Assembly: GCA_044226785.1 (NCBI GenBank)
Contig: JBGAGK010000004.1
Location: 1 to 64,000 of the forward strand
Source: TMP-86 sp039807285
GTDB taxonomy: Bacteria; Pseudomonadota; Gammaproteobacteria; Steroidobacterales; Steroidobacteraceae
Direction: 5' to 3'
DNA: 64,000 nucleotides
Within the stretch, counting starts at the first letter, position 1. Each line of letters opens with the position of its first letter. Shown here piece after piece: positions 25,153-34,074 of this stretch. Under the pieces are notes generated by a model, which was given only the letters and a program-made list of their open reading frames with translations, was not told the origin of the DNA and did no database searches. Position numbers and translations under genes: made by a program.

Positions 25153-27447
25153 TCAGCGGCTCACCGGCACCTCGATGTAGCTGCCCGGAAGCCAGCGCAG
25201 GCGATAAGGCTCATCTGCATCCAGGAAGGACTCCTCGCTGACATCGTTGCCCGTGCCGTAGTTGATCTCCCGGTCCGGCCGCCTGGCGATGCCCAGCAGC
25301 AGCACCAGCCGGCTGCCGACGGAGAACTGCCGGCTGGTGAGCCGCTCGCTCTGGAATTCGATGCGCTGTGGCACGCCCGCCTGCAGCAGGTGACGCCGGC
25401 GCCGGTCCCGCGCGTAGCTGGCTCGCAGTTCGAGCGTCGGGCTGAACAGCTGGATGTAATCGCCCGCCGGCGTCAGTTCGAACAGGCTGATGTTCAGGTC
25501 CACGTCCATCTTGTTGACGAGCATCTCGAGGCGCCCGGAGAACAGGCCATTCAATCGCACCGGGTGTTCGAACGTCCGGCTCACGAAGACCAGGCTGTTG
25601 CGTGCCGCAAGGCTCCTGCTCACGAAGTCCATCGGCGGCGTCCAGGCCGCATCGCTCCGGTCCTTCAGATCCACGATCTGCCGCAGGCCGCGATCGCGCG
25701 TCGGACGGCGTGCCACCAGCGCATGCTGGTCACCGGCCGCGGATCCTGCATCCAGATAGAAGCGCTGCTGCCTGTCGGCCATCGCAGCGATGCTGCCAGC
25801 GCTGCGCCATTCATTGGCGCCCATCACCTCGTAGTTCACCCGGTCCTTCAGCGGGGCCGGAAGCGGTCCATCCTTCAGGACATGCTCGAACCACTGATAC
25901 CGCAATTCCCGCAGATCGATCACGGCCGCCTCGTCCACTTCGTAGCTCTGCAGCCGGCGCAGAGGTCCGCGTTGCAGGGCTGCGTCATCGTAGGGTCCGA
26001 TCAGCAACGTGTGGCGCGCATCGGCCTTGTAGCGATGATGTTGCGTGAAGTAGTACAGCGCACCCGGTTCGCTCCCGGCGAAATAGCCGGTGATGGTCAG
26101 CACCGGGATGTCGATGCGTGCGAACTGCTCCCGATAGGGAATCATGTTCTGCCAGTACGCATCGTAGCTGGGGTGATTCAGCCAGCGGATGAAAATCGGG
26201 CTGGGTCTGCCATGCAGCACACCCAGGTCCCGGTAGCGCCGCCCGCTGCGGTACCAGGCGCGGTCCAGTTCCCGCCATATCCCGTCATCGTAGAAATTCT
26301 GCACGGCCGCGGGATCGGTGTTGGTGACATACAGGGACCATCGATACGCGGAATTCTGGAAGATGCTTCCCGCCATGGGCGCATCGATGCCAGGTGCAGT
26401 GGTGGCCGAAGTGGCAATGGCCCTGAGCGCACGTGAGGGGTGCCTGGCACCCGCCCAGGCCGCAAAGCCACTGTAACGATCCCCGTACATGCCCACCCGT
26501 CCGTCGCTCCAGGGCTGCCGCGCGATCCAGTCCAGGACGCGGGTGACCTGGGCTGCATCCCGCTCGAACGGCGCTGGCGCGCTCCTGCCATGGGCAACCC
26601 TCTCCACGGTGGCCACGACACCGGCAAACCCGTGTGCCGCACACTCGCGTGCCGAGTTGCGGCCCGGATCGATGTTGAATTCCAGGAGCGAGGCCAGCTT
26701 CCCGCTGGCGGCTCGCGGCCTGACCACCACGATCCGGATTTCGGATCGATCCACGCCCGTGAGCTGGACGCCGTTGTCGACGACGTAGCGATTTGCCTCA
26801 TCCTGCGCATCGAGCACGGCGACGTACGGCGAAATGGAGCGCCGGGCATCGAAAGCCAGGTACTTCCAGATGAGGTTCACCGCTGCATCGATGCCGATGG
26901 TGTCACGGCTGCGCTGACGGTCGAAGGCGGCATCGAGTTCATCGGCGTACGGTGATGGCGACGCCATCAGCGCCGACGCCACCGCATAGGCTTCGTGATC
27001 GCCGAGCTTGCCGACGATCTCGTGATAGGCCTGGGCGAGCGCTTTGGGGAAATCCACGCCGCGCTCGGCCTCCATGGCCCGCGCTTTCGCGTACACGTCG
27101 AGGATCACGTCGTCCGGAGACCGCCGGTCGCCGGACTTGCTCCGGCGCTCTTCGAGCAGGCGCCTGTTGACTGTGGCAGCCGTGTAGTTGCGCGCAGCCA
27201 TCTGCAGCGCGGCGACATTGGCCAGGAAACGCCGCGCGTCGTTGTCCTGGTACACCGGCACCACTCGCACCGCCAGATCACGCATCACCTCGACCGTGGA
27301 AGGGTCAGTGGCGCGCGCGGGCGGGTGAAACTCGATGTCACCGGCCATGCAGGAACCGGCCACCAGCAGCCAGACCAGCACTGCCATCGCGCCCATGCGG
27401 CCTGCCCGCACTCCGTGCCGGTACATGGTCGTGGTGGTGCGGTTCAT
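25153..27447 (-). CDS. CocE/NonD (S15)-fold protein without catalytic triad
   Basis: The 764-residue exported protein (hydrophobic leader about residues 19-36, possibly a lipoprotein at GSC) has a helical N-terminal region followed by a CocE/X-Pro peptidase-like alpha/beta-hydrolase (about 240-520) and a jelly-roll C-terminal domain. The expected nucleophile motif GGSY is GDRYSG, so Ser is Arg324. The Asp of the GYYD-type motif is Ala457 in GYFAGS. The His of GPYDH is Asp488 in GPYDDA. All three triad positions are therefore lost although the frame is intact and the fold markers remain. Its start overlaps the stop of the ABC gene (27444-27447). Probably a binding or structural protein, not a hydrolase. 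Confidence 0.83.
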   Translation of the reverse strand: MNRTTTTMYRHGVRAGRMGAMAVLVWLLVAGSCMAGDIEFHPPARATDPSTVEVMRDLAVRVVPVYQDNDARRFLANVAALQMAARNYTAATVNRRLLEERRSKSGDRRSPDDVILDVYAKARAMEAERGVDFPKALAQAYHEIVGKLGDHEAYAVASALMASPSPYADELDAAFDRQRSRDTIGIDAAVNLIWKYLAFDARRSISPYVAVLDAQDEANRYVVDNGVQLTGVDRSEIRIVVVRPRAASGKLASLLEFNIDPGRNSARECAAHGFAGVVATVERVAHGRSAPAPFERDAAQVTRVLDWIARQPWSDGRVGMYGDRYSGFAAWAGARHPSRALRAIATSATTAPGIDAPMAGSIFQNSAYRWSLYVTNTDPAAVQNFYDDGIWRELDRAWYRSGRRYRDLGVLHGRPSPIFIRWLNHPSYDAYWQNMIPYREQFARIDIPVLTITGYFAGSEPGALYYFTQHHRYKADARHTLLIGPYDDAALQRGPLRRLQSYEVDEAAVIDLRELRYQWFEHVLKDGPLPAPLKDRVNYEVMGANEWRSAGSIAAMADRQQRFYLDAGSAAGDQHALVARRPTRDRGLRQIVDLKDRSDAAWTPPMDFVSRSLAARNSLVFVSRTFEHPVRLNGLFSGRLEMLVNKMDVDLNISLFELTPAGDYIQLFSPTLELRASYARDRRRRHLLQAGVPQRIEFQSERLTSRQFSVGSRLVLLLGIARRPDREINYGTGNDVSEESFLDADEPYRLRWLPGSYIEVPVSR

Positions 27448-29234
27448 GTACGACCCCCTGGCAGGCCCGACGCGCTCCGGTGTTTCACCAGATGAATCAC
27501 CTGATTGTAGATCGGGTCATGAGCCTCCGAGGCCCCGCCGATGTGGATCAGGCAGGAGTCGTGCAGATCCTTGTCGAAGATCTCCAGCACCCGCTCGGTC
27601 ACATCGTCGTCGAGCGACCCGAATGACCCGTCGATCAATACCCATCGCGGGCTCTGCACCAGCATCCGGGCAAAGGACAGGCAGAACTGCTCATCCTGGC
27701 TCAGTTCATGATCCCAGCGACGGGTCTCGTGCAGATGGGGCGCGAGGCGCTCCAGGCCAATGCGGTACAGCGCGCGGGTCAGGGATGCATCGTCATGCCC
27801 TTCGGGTGAGCCCGGATAAGTCAGCACCTCGCGCAACGAGCCACGGGGCAGATAGGGTGATCCTCGCGGCACGTACAGGATCTGCTCACCGCGCGGTCGC
27901 GTGATCAGTCCCCGGCCCCAGGTCCAGCTTCCGGCCAGCGCCCGGAACAGTTGTGCCCGCCCAGTTCCCGGCGCACCCACGATGAGCACACGGTCTCCCG
28001 CGCGAACCGTCACGTCCTGCTCGCGCAGTCGCTCGACTCCAGCGGCCGAATGCACCTCGAGGCCTTCCATGCGCAACACACCCGGCTCGCCTTCCGCATA
28101 GCCGATGCGGGAGCCGGATTGAACCGGATCCTGCATTTCCGAAAGGGCATGCCGGAACGCAGCCACCCGCAGCAGGGTCGCGCGCCAGTCGGCGATGGTG
28201 CTGAAATTGTCCACGAACCAGCGCAGCGAAGACTGCGCCTGGGTGAATGCTCCGGCCGCCATCATCAAACCGCCGAAGGAGATCTTGCCGGTGAAGTACA
28301 GGGGCGCTGCGACCAGGATGGGTGCGACCAGGGTGATCCAGCCGAAACCGGCCGTCACCCAGGTGAGGTTGGTCAGGCCATTGACCAGGCGCCGCATCGC
28401 CACCAGCACATTGCTGAAGTGCAGTTCGATGCGGCGTTTCTCGTCTGCCTCGCCTTCGGCCAGGGTGATGCCATCGACGTGTTCGTTCACGCGTACCAGC
28501 GAAAACCGCAGATCCGCCTCCCGTGCGTAGCGGTCGGCATTGCGGCCGATCAGATTGCGCCCCACCCAGTAACTCATCACCGAACCGAATGCGGCGTACA
28601 GGATGGCTGCCCACAGCATGAAACCCGGAATTCCGTAGTCAATGTCCCCGATCCGGAAAGTGAAATCCGTGGACAGCACCCAGAGGATGCCCGCGAATGA
28701 CCCCGCCAGGATCGATGCCTGCAGCAGGCCCACTGCGAGGTCTGCAGTCAGTTCGCACAGCTTGCGCGCATCCTCGTGCATGCGCTGGTCTGGATTCACG
28801 CCGATGTGCCCGGCGCTGGCGAGCAGGAAGGCGCGCCGCGGCTTCATCCAGTCATCGAGCAGATCCCGGAACAGGCCGTCGCGCAGCTTGAGCTTGAGCA
28901 TTTCCACCAGCCAGCGCTGCACCACATTGAGCACCAGCAGACCGCCGGCGATGACGAAGAACACGCCGAGCTGGAACAGGAAATCCGCAAGGTCGCGCCG
29001 CGACAGTGCATCGTAGAACGGCTTGTTCCACTGATTGAGCCTGACCTGTCCGTAGGCGGTGGCGACCACCACGAGCAGGATACCGACGCACAGCCAGAAC
29101 AGCGCGCGTCCGGCGCTCGACTGGCGAACCGCACGCAGCATGATGCGCATCTGCCGGAACAACCCGGTATGGGCTGCGTCGGCGTCCAGTGCGCTGTCCC
29201 TTTCTTCTGCTTGCCCGGCCACGATGCCGGACAC
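27444..29234 (-). CDS. SbmA/YddA-type ABC transporter with degenerate ATPase
   Basis: This 596-residue protein fuses a six-helix membrane domain of the SbmA/BacA type (NQWNKPFYDALSRRD near residue 67 is typical) to a C-terminal nucleotide-binding domain, the layout of YddA/Rv1819c exporters. The NBD motifs are broken: Walker A reads GAPGTGRA at 420-427 (Lys to Arg, Ser/Thr to Ala), Walker B ends LIDGS with Gly536 for the catalytic Glu, the signature is LSQDEQ at 511-516 instead of LSxGEQ, and the H-loop position is HIGGA. ATP hydrolysis is doubtful. SbmA and BacA themselves run on proton force without an NBD. The gene is co-translated with the downstream pseudo-hydrolase gene. Confidence 0.85.
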   Translation of the reverse strand: MSGIVAGQAEERDSALDADAAHTGLFRQMRIMLRAVRQSSAGRALFWLCVGILLVVVATAYGQVRLNQWNKPFYDALSRRDLADFLFQLGVFFVIAGGLLVLNVVQRWLVEMLKLKLRDGLFRDLLDDWMKPRRAFLLASAGHIGVNPDQRMHEDARKLCELTADLAVGLLQASILAGSFAGILWVLSTDFTFRIGDIDYGIPGFMLWAAILYAAFGSVMSYWVGRNLIGRNADRYAREADLRFSLVRVNEHVDGITLAEGEADEKRRIELHFSNVLVAMRRLVNGLTNLTWVTAGFGWITLVAPILVAAPLYFTGKISFGGLMMAAGAFTQAQSSLRWFVDNFSTIADWRATLLRVAAFRHALSEMQDPVQSGSRIGYAEGEPGVLRMEGLEVHSAAGVERLREQDVTVRAGDRVLIVGAPGTGRAQLFRALAGSWTWGRGLITRPRGEQILYVPRGSPYLPRGSLREVLTYPGSPEGHDDASLTRALYRIGLERLAPHLHETRRWDHELSQDEQFCLSFARMLVQSPRWVLIDGSFGSLDDDVTERVLEIFDKDLHDSCLIHIGGASEAHDPIYNQVIHLVKHRSASGLPGGRT

Positions 29235-29269
29235 TTTGCCACGGCCCGGCTGATCAGCATAGCTTCGGG

Positions 29270-29286
29270 GCTGCGCTCAGCGCAGC
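29270..29286. terminator. Strong hairpin between urcA-like and ABC genes
   Basis: GCTGCGC and GCGCAGC form a perfect seven-base stem with a three-base loop. On the plus strand it is followed by GGTTTT; on the minus strand, the direction of both flanking genes, there is no T run. It may attenuate or end the UrcA-family transcript, or act as an RNA-stabilising hairpin. Confidence 0.35.
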
Positions 29287-29371
29287 GGTTTTGTGCGCCG
29301 ATCCTCAATTCGCGATTCACGTCACGACCGGATGACGCGAGCTCCGTGCTTCGCGCCATCCGGCCGGAAAA

Positions 29372-29707
29372 TCAACCCCGGCTTGCTGCGCTGGTACGCC
29401 CGACATGCAGGGCGGTCAGCGCGGGCAGTTTCAATGCGCGCACGGTGTTGTTCACCGCGTCCGACACGCACGCGGCCTGTCCGCTGCTGATCCGCGAACC
29501 GGTACTCGAGAGCACTTCGTCGCAGTACTCACGGGCCGCGCGTTGAATCCGCCCGTACAACGCATCGACACCCCTGGACGTCGACAGGTCCAGATCCGAA
29601 TACGAAACGCGGATGCCGGCAGAGTCGGCCGCGTACGCGGGAGCGGCCGGCAGGCCAGGCGCTGCGGCCGCAGCGATCACTAACAATGCAGTTCGAAGTG
29701 GTCTCAT
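29372..29707 (-). CDS. UrcA-family secreted small protein
   Basis: This 111-residue protein has a signal peptide of about 26 residues ending PAYA, then the UrcA pattern: VSYSDLDLSTSRGVDALYGRI, an AAREYC element, a second Cys about 20 residues on, and a closing PALTALH. The two cysteines probably form a disulfide in the periplasm. UrcA proteins are common in proteobacteria of this type and have no settled function. The start at 29705-29707 is fixed by a GGAGG ribosome site a few bases ahead of it. The gene diverges from the diiron oxygenase gene. Confidence 0.8.
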   Translation of the reverse strand: MRPLRTALLVIAAAAAPGLPAAPAYAADSAGIRVSYSDLDLSTSRGVDALYGRIQRAAREYCDEVLSSTGSRISSGQAACVSDAVNNTVRALKLPALTALHVGRTSAASRG

Positions 29708-29843
29708 GATCTTTCCTCCAGTGACTTTCGTGCATCCAGCGGGACTGCTGCTCATGCATGCACGGTTGGATGGGCGATACGGGAAAATGGTTTGAATGGC
29801 GGCATGCACCCGCATGCGGGCCTGTCCATACGTACTTTCCGTT

Positions 29844-29872
29844 TTGACACATCAGACCGGAGTTCATATCGT
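29844..29872 (+). promoter_or_regulatory. Candidate sigma-70 promoter for the diiron oxygenase
   Basis: A perfect TTGACA at 29844-29849 is followed after 17 bases by TATCGT at 29867-29872. It lies in the 285-base divergent gap and points toward the oxygenase start at 29993, leaving a leader of about 115 bases. Confidence 0.5.
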
Positions 29873-29992
29873 TTTCCGTGTCATTTAAGCTTGAACGGTT
29901 TTCGACCGATTGCCGGCGCTGCCTTCAGCGCAGATCAATCCGCGCCGGAAGCGCTGGGTCGTCCACTACTGCAAACCCGGAGGACTACACCG

Positions 29993-31021
29993 ATGACAGG
30001 ATCGAAGGACAGGATCGCAGGAACCATGGAATTTCCCCCGGCCACTGCACAGCCCAACGTCTACCCCCTGAGCTGGCACCAGCACACCGCCAAGCTCGAG
30101 GAAATCTGGGATTCATCGCAACGCGAATACTGGGACCCCAAGAAGCTTCCCTGGGACACCTTCCGTCCCTCCGCCTACACCTGGGAACAGCGGGAGGCCA
30201 TGGCCTACTGGTGGACGCTGCTCAGCGTGTTCGATGCCTCGGCGCCGCCGGTGTTCGCCTCTGCTTTCATCAAGACCTATGAAGCCCATGAAGAGGACGC
30301 CGTCCGCCGGTGCTTTTTCTCGGTGACGCGTGACGAGCAGAACCACGAACAACTGTGCGGGATGGCCATCACCCGCCTGCTCGAACACCCCGATCCCCTG
30401 ACCTACCAGCCAAAGACCGACCTGGGGCGAAAGGCCAGCAAGAACGCCCACTGGCTCTACTACAACGGTGGCCGCTACTGGAACGGCTACAAGGCCGCCG
30501 TGCCGAAGTACAGCCTCGCGGTCCTGTTCAGCTCGTTCCTGATGGGAGAGATCGCCGCTGCGACCATCTTCCACCAGATGGCAGCCAAGTGTAAGGAACC
30601 GGTATTCCAGGCGGGCTTCCGCAACGTCGGACGCGATGAGGGCCGGCACATGGCCATCTGCATGGCGCTGATGGAGCGCGACTATCCGAAGATGAACCTC
30701 GCGGACAAGCCGCTGATCACCAAGCAGATCCGCGCGGGCTTCCTGTTCCTGTCGGGCGTGCTGTACGAACCGCCGGAGGATTTCTGGGACATCCCGGCGG
30801 ATTTCATTGCGAACCAGCGGCAGATCGAGGCCTGCGCGCGCAGCGCCGGCTTCCACATTCCGGAGTACGAAACCAAGCGCGAGAACTGGCGCAATGCCAT
30901 GCTGAACCTCAAGGGCGTCCTGGACAAGTACGGCATCCCGTTTCCGGCCATTCCGGAAGTCGGCATCTCGGGACAGGAAATCACCGATGTCGACATGAAG
31001 GACATCATCCCGGTGTTCTGA
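29993..31021 (+). CDS. Ferritin-like diiron oxygenase component
   Basis: The 342-residue protein has two ExxH pairs, Glu115/His118 (EQNH) and Glu216/His219 (EGRH), with Glu186 in MGEIAA and acidic residues around 97-101, which together give a four-helix carboxylate-bridged diiron site. Such proteins activate oxygen for hydroxylation, desaturation or related oxidation. GGAGG at 29980-29984, eight bases before the ATG at 29993, sets the start. The reductase gene starts 16 bases downstream, so this is a two-component oxygenase. It lacks the extra subunits of toluene or phenol monooxygenases. The substrate is unknown; lipid or aromatic compounds are possible. Confidence 0.78.
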   Translation: MTGSKDRIAGTMEFPPATAQPNVYPLSWHQHTAKLEEIWDSSQREYWDPKKLPWDTFRPSAYTWEQREAMAYWWTLLSVFDASAPPVFASAFIKTYEAHEEDAVRRCFFSVTRDEQNHEQLCGMAITRLLEHPDPLTYQPKTDLGRKASKNAHWLYYNGGRYWNGYKAAVPKYSLAVLFSSFLMGEIAAATIFHQMAAKCKEPVFQAGFRNVGRDEGRHMAICMALMERDYPKMNLADKPLITKQIRAGFLFLSGVLYEPPEDFWDIPADFIANQRQIEACARSAGFHIPEYETKRENWRNAMLNLKGVLDKYGIPFPAIPEVGISGQEITDVDMKDIIPVF

Positions 31022-31037
31022 TCCGGCGTCGGGACGC

Positions 31038-32093
31038 ATGAGCACGTCGAAGAAGATACGGCTGGCACCCTCCAGCGTCAGCGTCGAGTGCCGTGAGGGC
31101 GACACCGTCCTCGCGGCGCTCGAGCGTGGGGGATTTGCACTGCCGAACAACTGCCGCGCCGGCGCCTGCGGCGAATGCAAGGTGCGCGTCCAGTCCGGCA
31201 CTTTCGATCAGGGTTTCGTGCTGGACATGGCGCTGTCGCAGGAGGAGCGCCGCGCGGGATACGGTCTCATGTGCATGGCCAAGCCCATCTCCGACGAACT
31301 CGTCATCGAATGGGGCGAGGCGGAAGCAAGACCCCGACTGTTCCCTCCGCAGCAGGATCAGCCCTACGTGATCACCGATCGCTTCGCACGCACCAGCCGG
31401 ATCCTCGAACTTCGCCTTCGTCCGCTGGGCGCCCCCATGCGGTACTGGCCGGGTCAGTACATCCTCATCAGGAAGCCCGGCACCACGCGCCCCCGCGCCT
31501 ATTCCATCGCCAGCGCACCACGCCCCGACGGGGAGATCGTCCTGCAGGTCTCACGCCAGCAGGATGGCGATACCAGCGTCTGGATCCATGATGAGGTGGA
31601 GATCGGCGAACTGATCACCGTCTCCGGTCCATTCGGCACCTTCATCGGCGACCCATCCGTGGAAACACCGGTGTTGTGCCTGGCTGCGGGCTCTGGACTC
31701 GCACCCATCCTGTCATTGACGGAGGCTGCGCTGCGTCGTGGTTATGCAGCACCAGTCACGCTGATGTTCTCCGCGCGGAATGCGCAGGATGTCTATTGCC
31801 GTGGCCTCGTGGAATTCTGGAAGGCGCGGCACCGCAACTTCCGGTTCCTGCCAACACTGACCGGCGAGCAGCGCGATGGCTTTCTGCACGGGCGCATCCC
31901 CTCGGTGCTTCCCGGCGAATTTCCCGACCTTGCGGGGTACAGCGTATTCATCGCCGGAAGCCCGGAATTCGTGCAGGACTGCGTGACCCGCGTGCGCGAA
32001 CTCGGCGCCATCGAAAGCCGCATCCACACCGAAGGATTCAATTCTGTGGCGGACGTGCCGCCCTTCGAGGCAGTGTCAGCAGCGCCGGCCTGA
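31038..32093 (+). CDS. NAD(P)H:acceptor reductase with plant-type [2Fe-2S] ferredoxin domain
   Basis: The 351-residue electron-transfer protein starts with a plant-type ferredoxin domain; the cluster ligands are Cys39, Cys44, Cys47 and Cys79. It continues with an FAD domain (RAYSIAS near residue 155) and an NAD-binding domain (CLAAGSGLAPILSL). This is the layout of phenol hydroxylase or methane monooxygenase reductases. It should pass electrons from NAD(P)H to the diiron site of the adjacent oxygenase. The two genes are 16 bases apart on the same strand. The next gene is convergent, so the operon ends here. Confidence 0.9.
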   Translation: MSTSKKIRLAPSSVSVECREGDTVLAALERGGFALPNNCRAGACGECKVRVQSGTFDQGFVLDMALSQEERRAGYGLMCMAKPISDELVIEWGEAEARPRLFPPQQDQPYVITDRFARTSRILELRLRPLGAPMRYWPGQYILIRKPGTTRPRAYSIASAPRPDGEIVLQVSRQQDGDTSVWIHDEVEIGELITVSGPFGTFIGDPSVETPVLCLAAGSGLAPILSLTEAALRRGYAAPVTLMFSARNAQDVYCRGLVEFWKARHRNFRFLPTLTGEQRDGFLHGRIPSVLPGEFPDLAGYSVFIAGSPEFVQDCVTRVRELGAIESRIHTEGFNSVADVPPFEAVSAAPA

Positions 32094-32118
32094 TCGCAGG
32101 AACCGGCGCTGTCCCCAC

Positions 32119-34044
32119 TCAATCGACTCCGAACGCCAGGACCACATTGCCGGGGGTGCCGTTCTGGAAACCCGGGTATCCCGATGCCACATACACCATG
32201 CCATTGGCGATGGTCGGACCCGGAGCCCCGAGGGACCCGCCGATGGCGATCACCCCGTTCACGGATTCGAAACGCTGCCGTGTGTTGAAGGACCAGATGA
32301 CCCTGCCATTCATGTCCACGGCGCGCAGGACTCCATCCCAGCCGCCCGTGAACACGACGCCCGGGATGCTGCTGGCGGCTCCTGCCTGGCCGCGCTTGTC
32401 GGCCCTGATGTCGGCATTCCAGTCGATGTGGCCATCCTTCAGGCGCTGGGCTTTCAGCCCGCCACCTTCCTGCTGAAGCGGCCAGTAGACCCGCTTGCCG
32501 TCGGCCGTGCCACCAAATACCACCAGGCCATCCGCGGTCGGCGGCGTGTGGTCGTACAGCTTCTCGCGCCACAGGAGCTTGCCCTTCTGATCAGGGTCCA
32601 GTGCGATGGCCACACCACCCTTGCCCGCGGCCACCAGCACCGACCGGCCTGCCCCAAGAGACTGCAGGATGGCCGACGCGCCACCGAAATCCCAATCCTC
32701 ACCCAGCTTCGGTGGGCAGATCTCGCCGGGCTGGCTGGTCGGTGGGCAACCCAGCATGAAGGCATCCTGGAATTCCTGGTGATGCCACTGGATGGATCCG
32801 TCCTTCATGCTCAGTGCCACGATGGAATCGGAGGTCGAGGCAACCCGGGGTCCGTAGCTGTTGCCCGTGCCCACGTAAATCAGACCCCGCTTCGGGTCGA
32901 TGGTCGGGGAGTTCCAGACGCTGGCGCCGGCGGGTCCCCAGACCTGGGTGCCGATGCTGTTGCGGCTGATCTTCTCGAGGGGTTCCGGCACCGTCTCCGT
33001 ACGCCAGATGATCTTTCCATTGGACGCATCGACCGCCGCCACGGCGCCGCGCACCTTGCAGCACTCGATATTGGGCGTGAAGCCGGCGGTGACTCCGCTG
33101 GCGGTCAGAGGGACATACAGCCGGCCCTGGTAATAGGAGGGGGACCCGCTCACGCCGTTGCCTTCGCCCGGCACCGTGCTCTCCCACAACTGCTTGCCGG
33201 TACGCGCATCCAGTGCATACAGGTTCCGGCCGCCGGTGATGTAGTACACCGCGTATTTCACGCCGGCAAAGCCGCGGATCGGCGCCACGATGGGCGCGGC
33301 ACGTCCGGGCGACCGGGTGCGGAACGACCAGTAGGCACATCCGGTCTTCGCATCCAGCGAATACAACGTGGAATTGTCGCTCCCGACGAAGACCCGCCCC
33401 GAAACCACCGAAGGCTGCGAAGAGGAACTGGCTCCCAGCGGCAACCCGAACGCCCACTTGAGCTTCAGCCGGGGGACATCGGCAACGCCCAGTCGCGCCG
33501 CGCGCGCGCCCTGATGGCGGGCATTGTCCGGCGCCGGGCTCCAGCCATCCCAGGCCGGGCTCGAGGCCGGATCGGACAGCGGCGGATTGGTGGCGCAATT
33601 GTTCTTCATCGCCGAGATCAGCGTGTCGTTGCTCCCCTCGATCTTCTTGCCGGTGATCATCTCGGCGATGCCGCGCATGTCGCGGTCACTGATCCCCGCC
33701 GCCTGCGACATCATCTTGCCGGTGGCCATGACGTCATAGAGCCTGCTGGCCTGCATGGCCTTCAGCGTGGCCGTGGTGGGGATGACCCTTCCGTCAAGCT
33801 GGATGCCCGCATCGGTATGACAGCTCGCGCAGTGCTGCTCGTAGAGCTTCTTTGCCGGCGGCGGTGCAAACAGGTCGGGACGCCCTCCGCTGAGTCTGGC
33901 CTCGTCATTGGCGGGTGCTGGAGCCTGTGCAGACGCCGGCACCGATGCAGAGGCGGCCGCCGGTTCCTGCGCCTGAACGGCCCACGGCATGCAACCCGCG
34001 AGCATCAGTCCCGATGCCAGCCAATTTCTCGAAGTGTGATTCAT
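32119..34044 (-). CDS. PQQ beta-propeller dehydrogenase with N-terminal cytochrome c (polyvinyl-alcohol-dehydrogenase-like)
   Basis: The 641-residue protein has a leader with lipobox LAGC at residues 15-18, a linker, a cytochrome c domain with haem site CASCH at 72-76, and an eight-bladed PQQ-type propeller built from repeats such as LYSLDAKTG, LYALDARTG and VAAVDASNGKIIW. An adjacent Cys pair in ECCK may form the vicinal disulfide known in quinoprotein alcohol dehydrogenases. This order (haem first) is that of polyvinyl alcohol dehydrogenase-like proteins. It is probably an outer-membrane or periplasmic lipoprotein oxidising an alcohol. The ATG at 34044 follows a GGGGGAC ribosome site. Confidence 0.83.
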   Translation of the reverse strand: MNHTSRNWLASGLMLAGCMPWAVQAQEPAAASASVPASAQAPAPANDEARLSGGRPDLFAPPPAKKLYEQHCASCHTDAGIQLDGRVIPTTATLKAMQASRLYDVMATGKMMSQAAGISDRDMRGIAEMITGKKIEGSNDTLISAMKNNCATNPPLSDPASSPAWDGWSPAPDNARHQGARAARLGVADVPRLKLKWAFGLPLGASSSSQPSVVSGRVFVGSDNSTLYSLDAKTGCAYWSFRTRSPGRAAPIVAPIRGFAGVKYAVYYITGGRNLYALDARTGKQLWESTVPGEGNGVSGSPSYYQGRLYVPLTASGVTAGFTPNIECCKVRGAVAAVDASNGKIIWRTETVPEPLEKISRNSIGTQVWGPAGASVWNSPTIDPKRGLIYVGTGNSYGPRVASTSDSIVALSMKDGSIQWHHQEFQDAFMLGCPPTSQPGEICPPKLGEDWDFGGASAILQSLGAGRSVLVAAGKGGVAIALDPDQKGKLLWREKLYDHTPPTADGLVVFGGTADGKRVYWPLQQEGGGLKAQRLKDGHIDWNADIRADKRGQAGAASSIPGVVFTGGWDGVLRAVDMNGRVIWSFNTRQRFESVNGVIAIGGSLGAPGPTIANGMVYVASGYPGFQNGTPGNVVLAFGVD

Positions 34045-34074
34045 GGGGTCCCCCAAAAAACCTGTGCCCGAACT

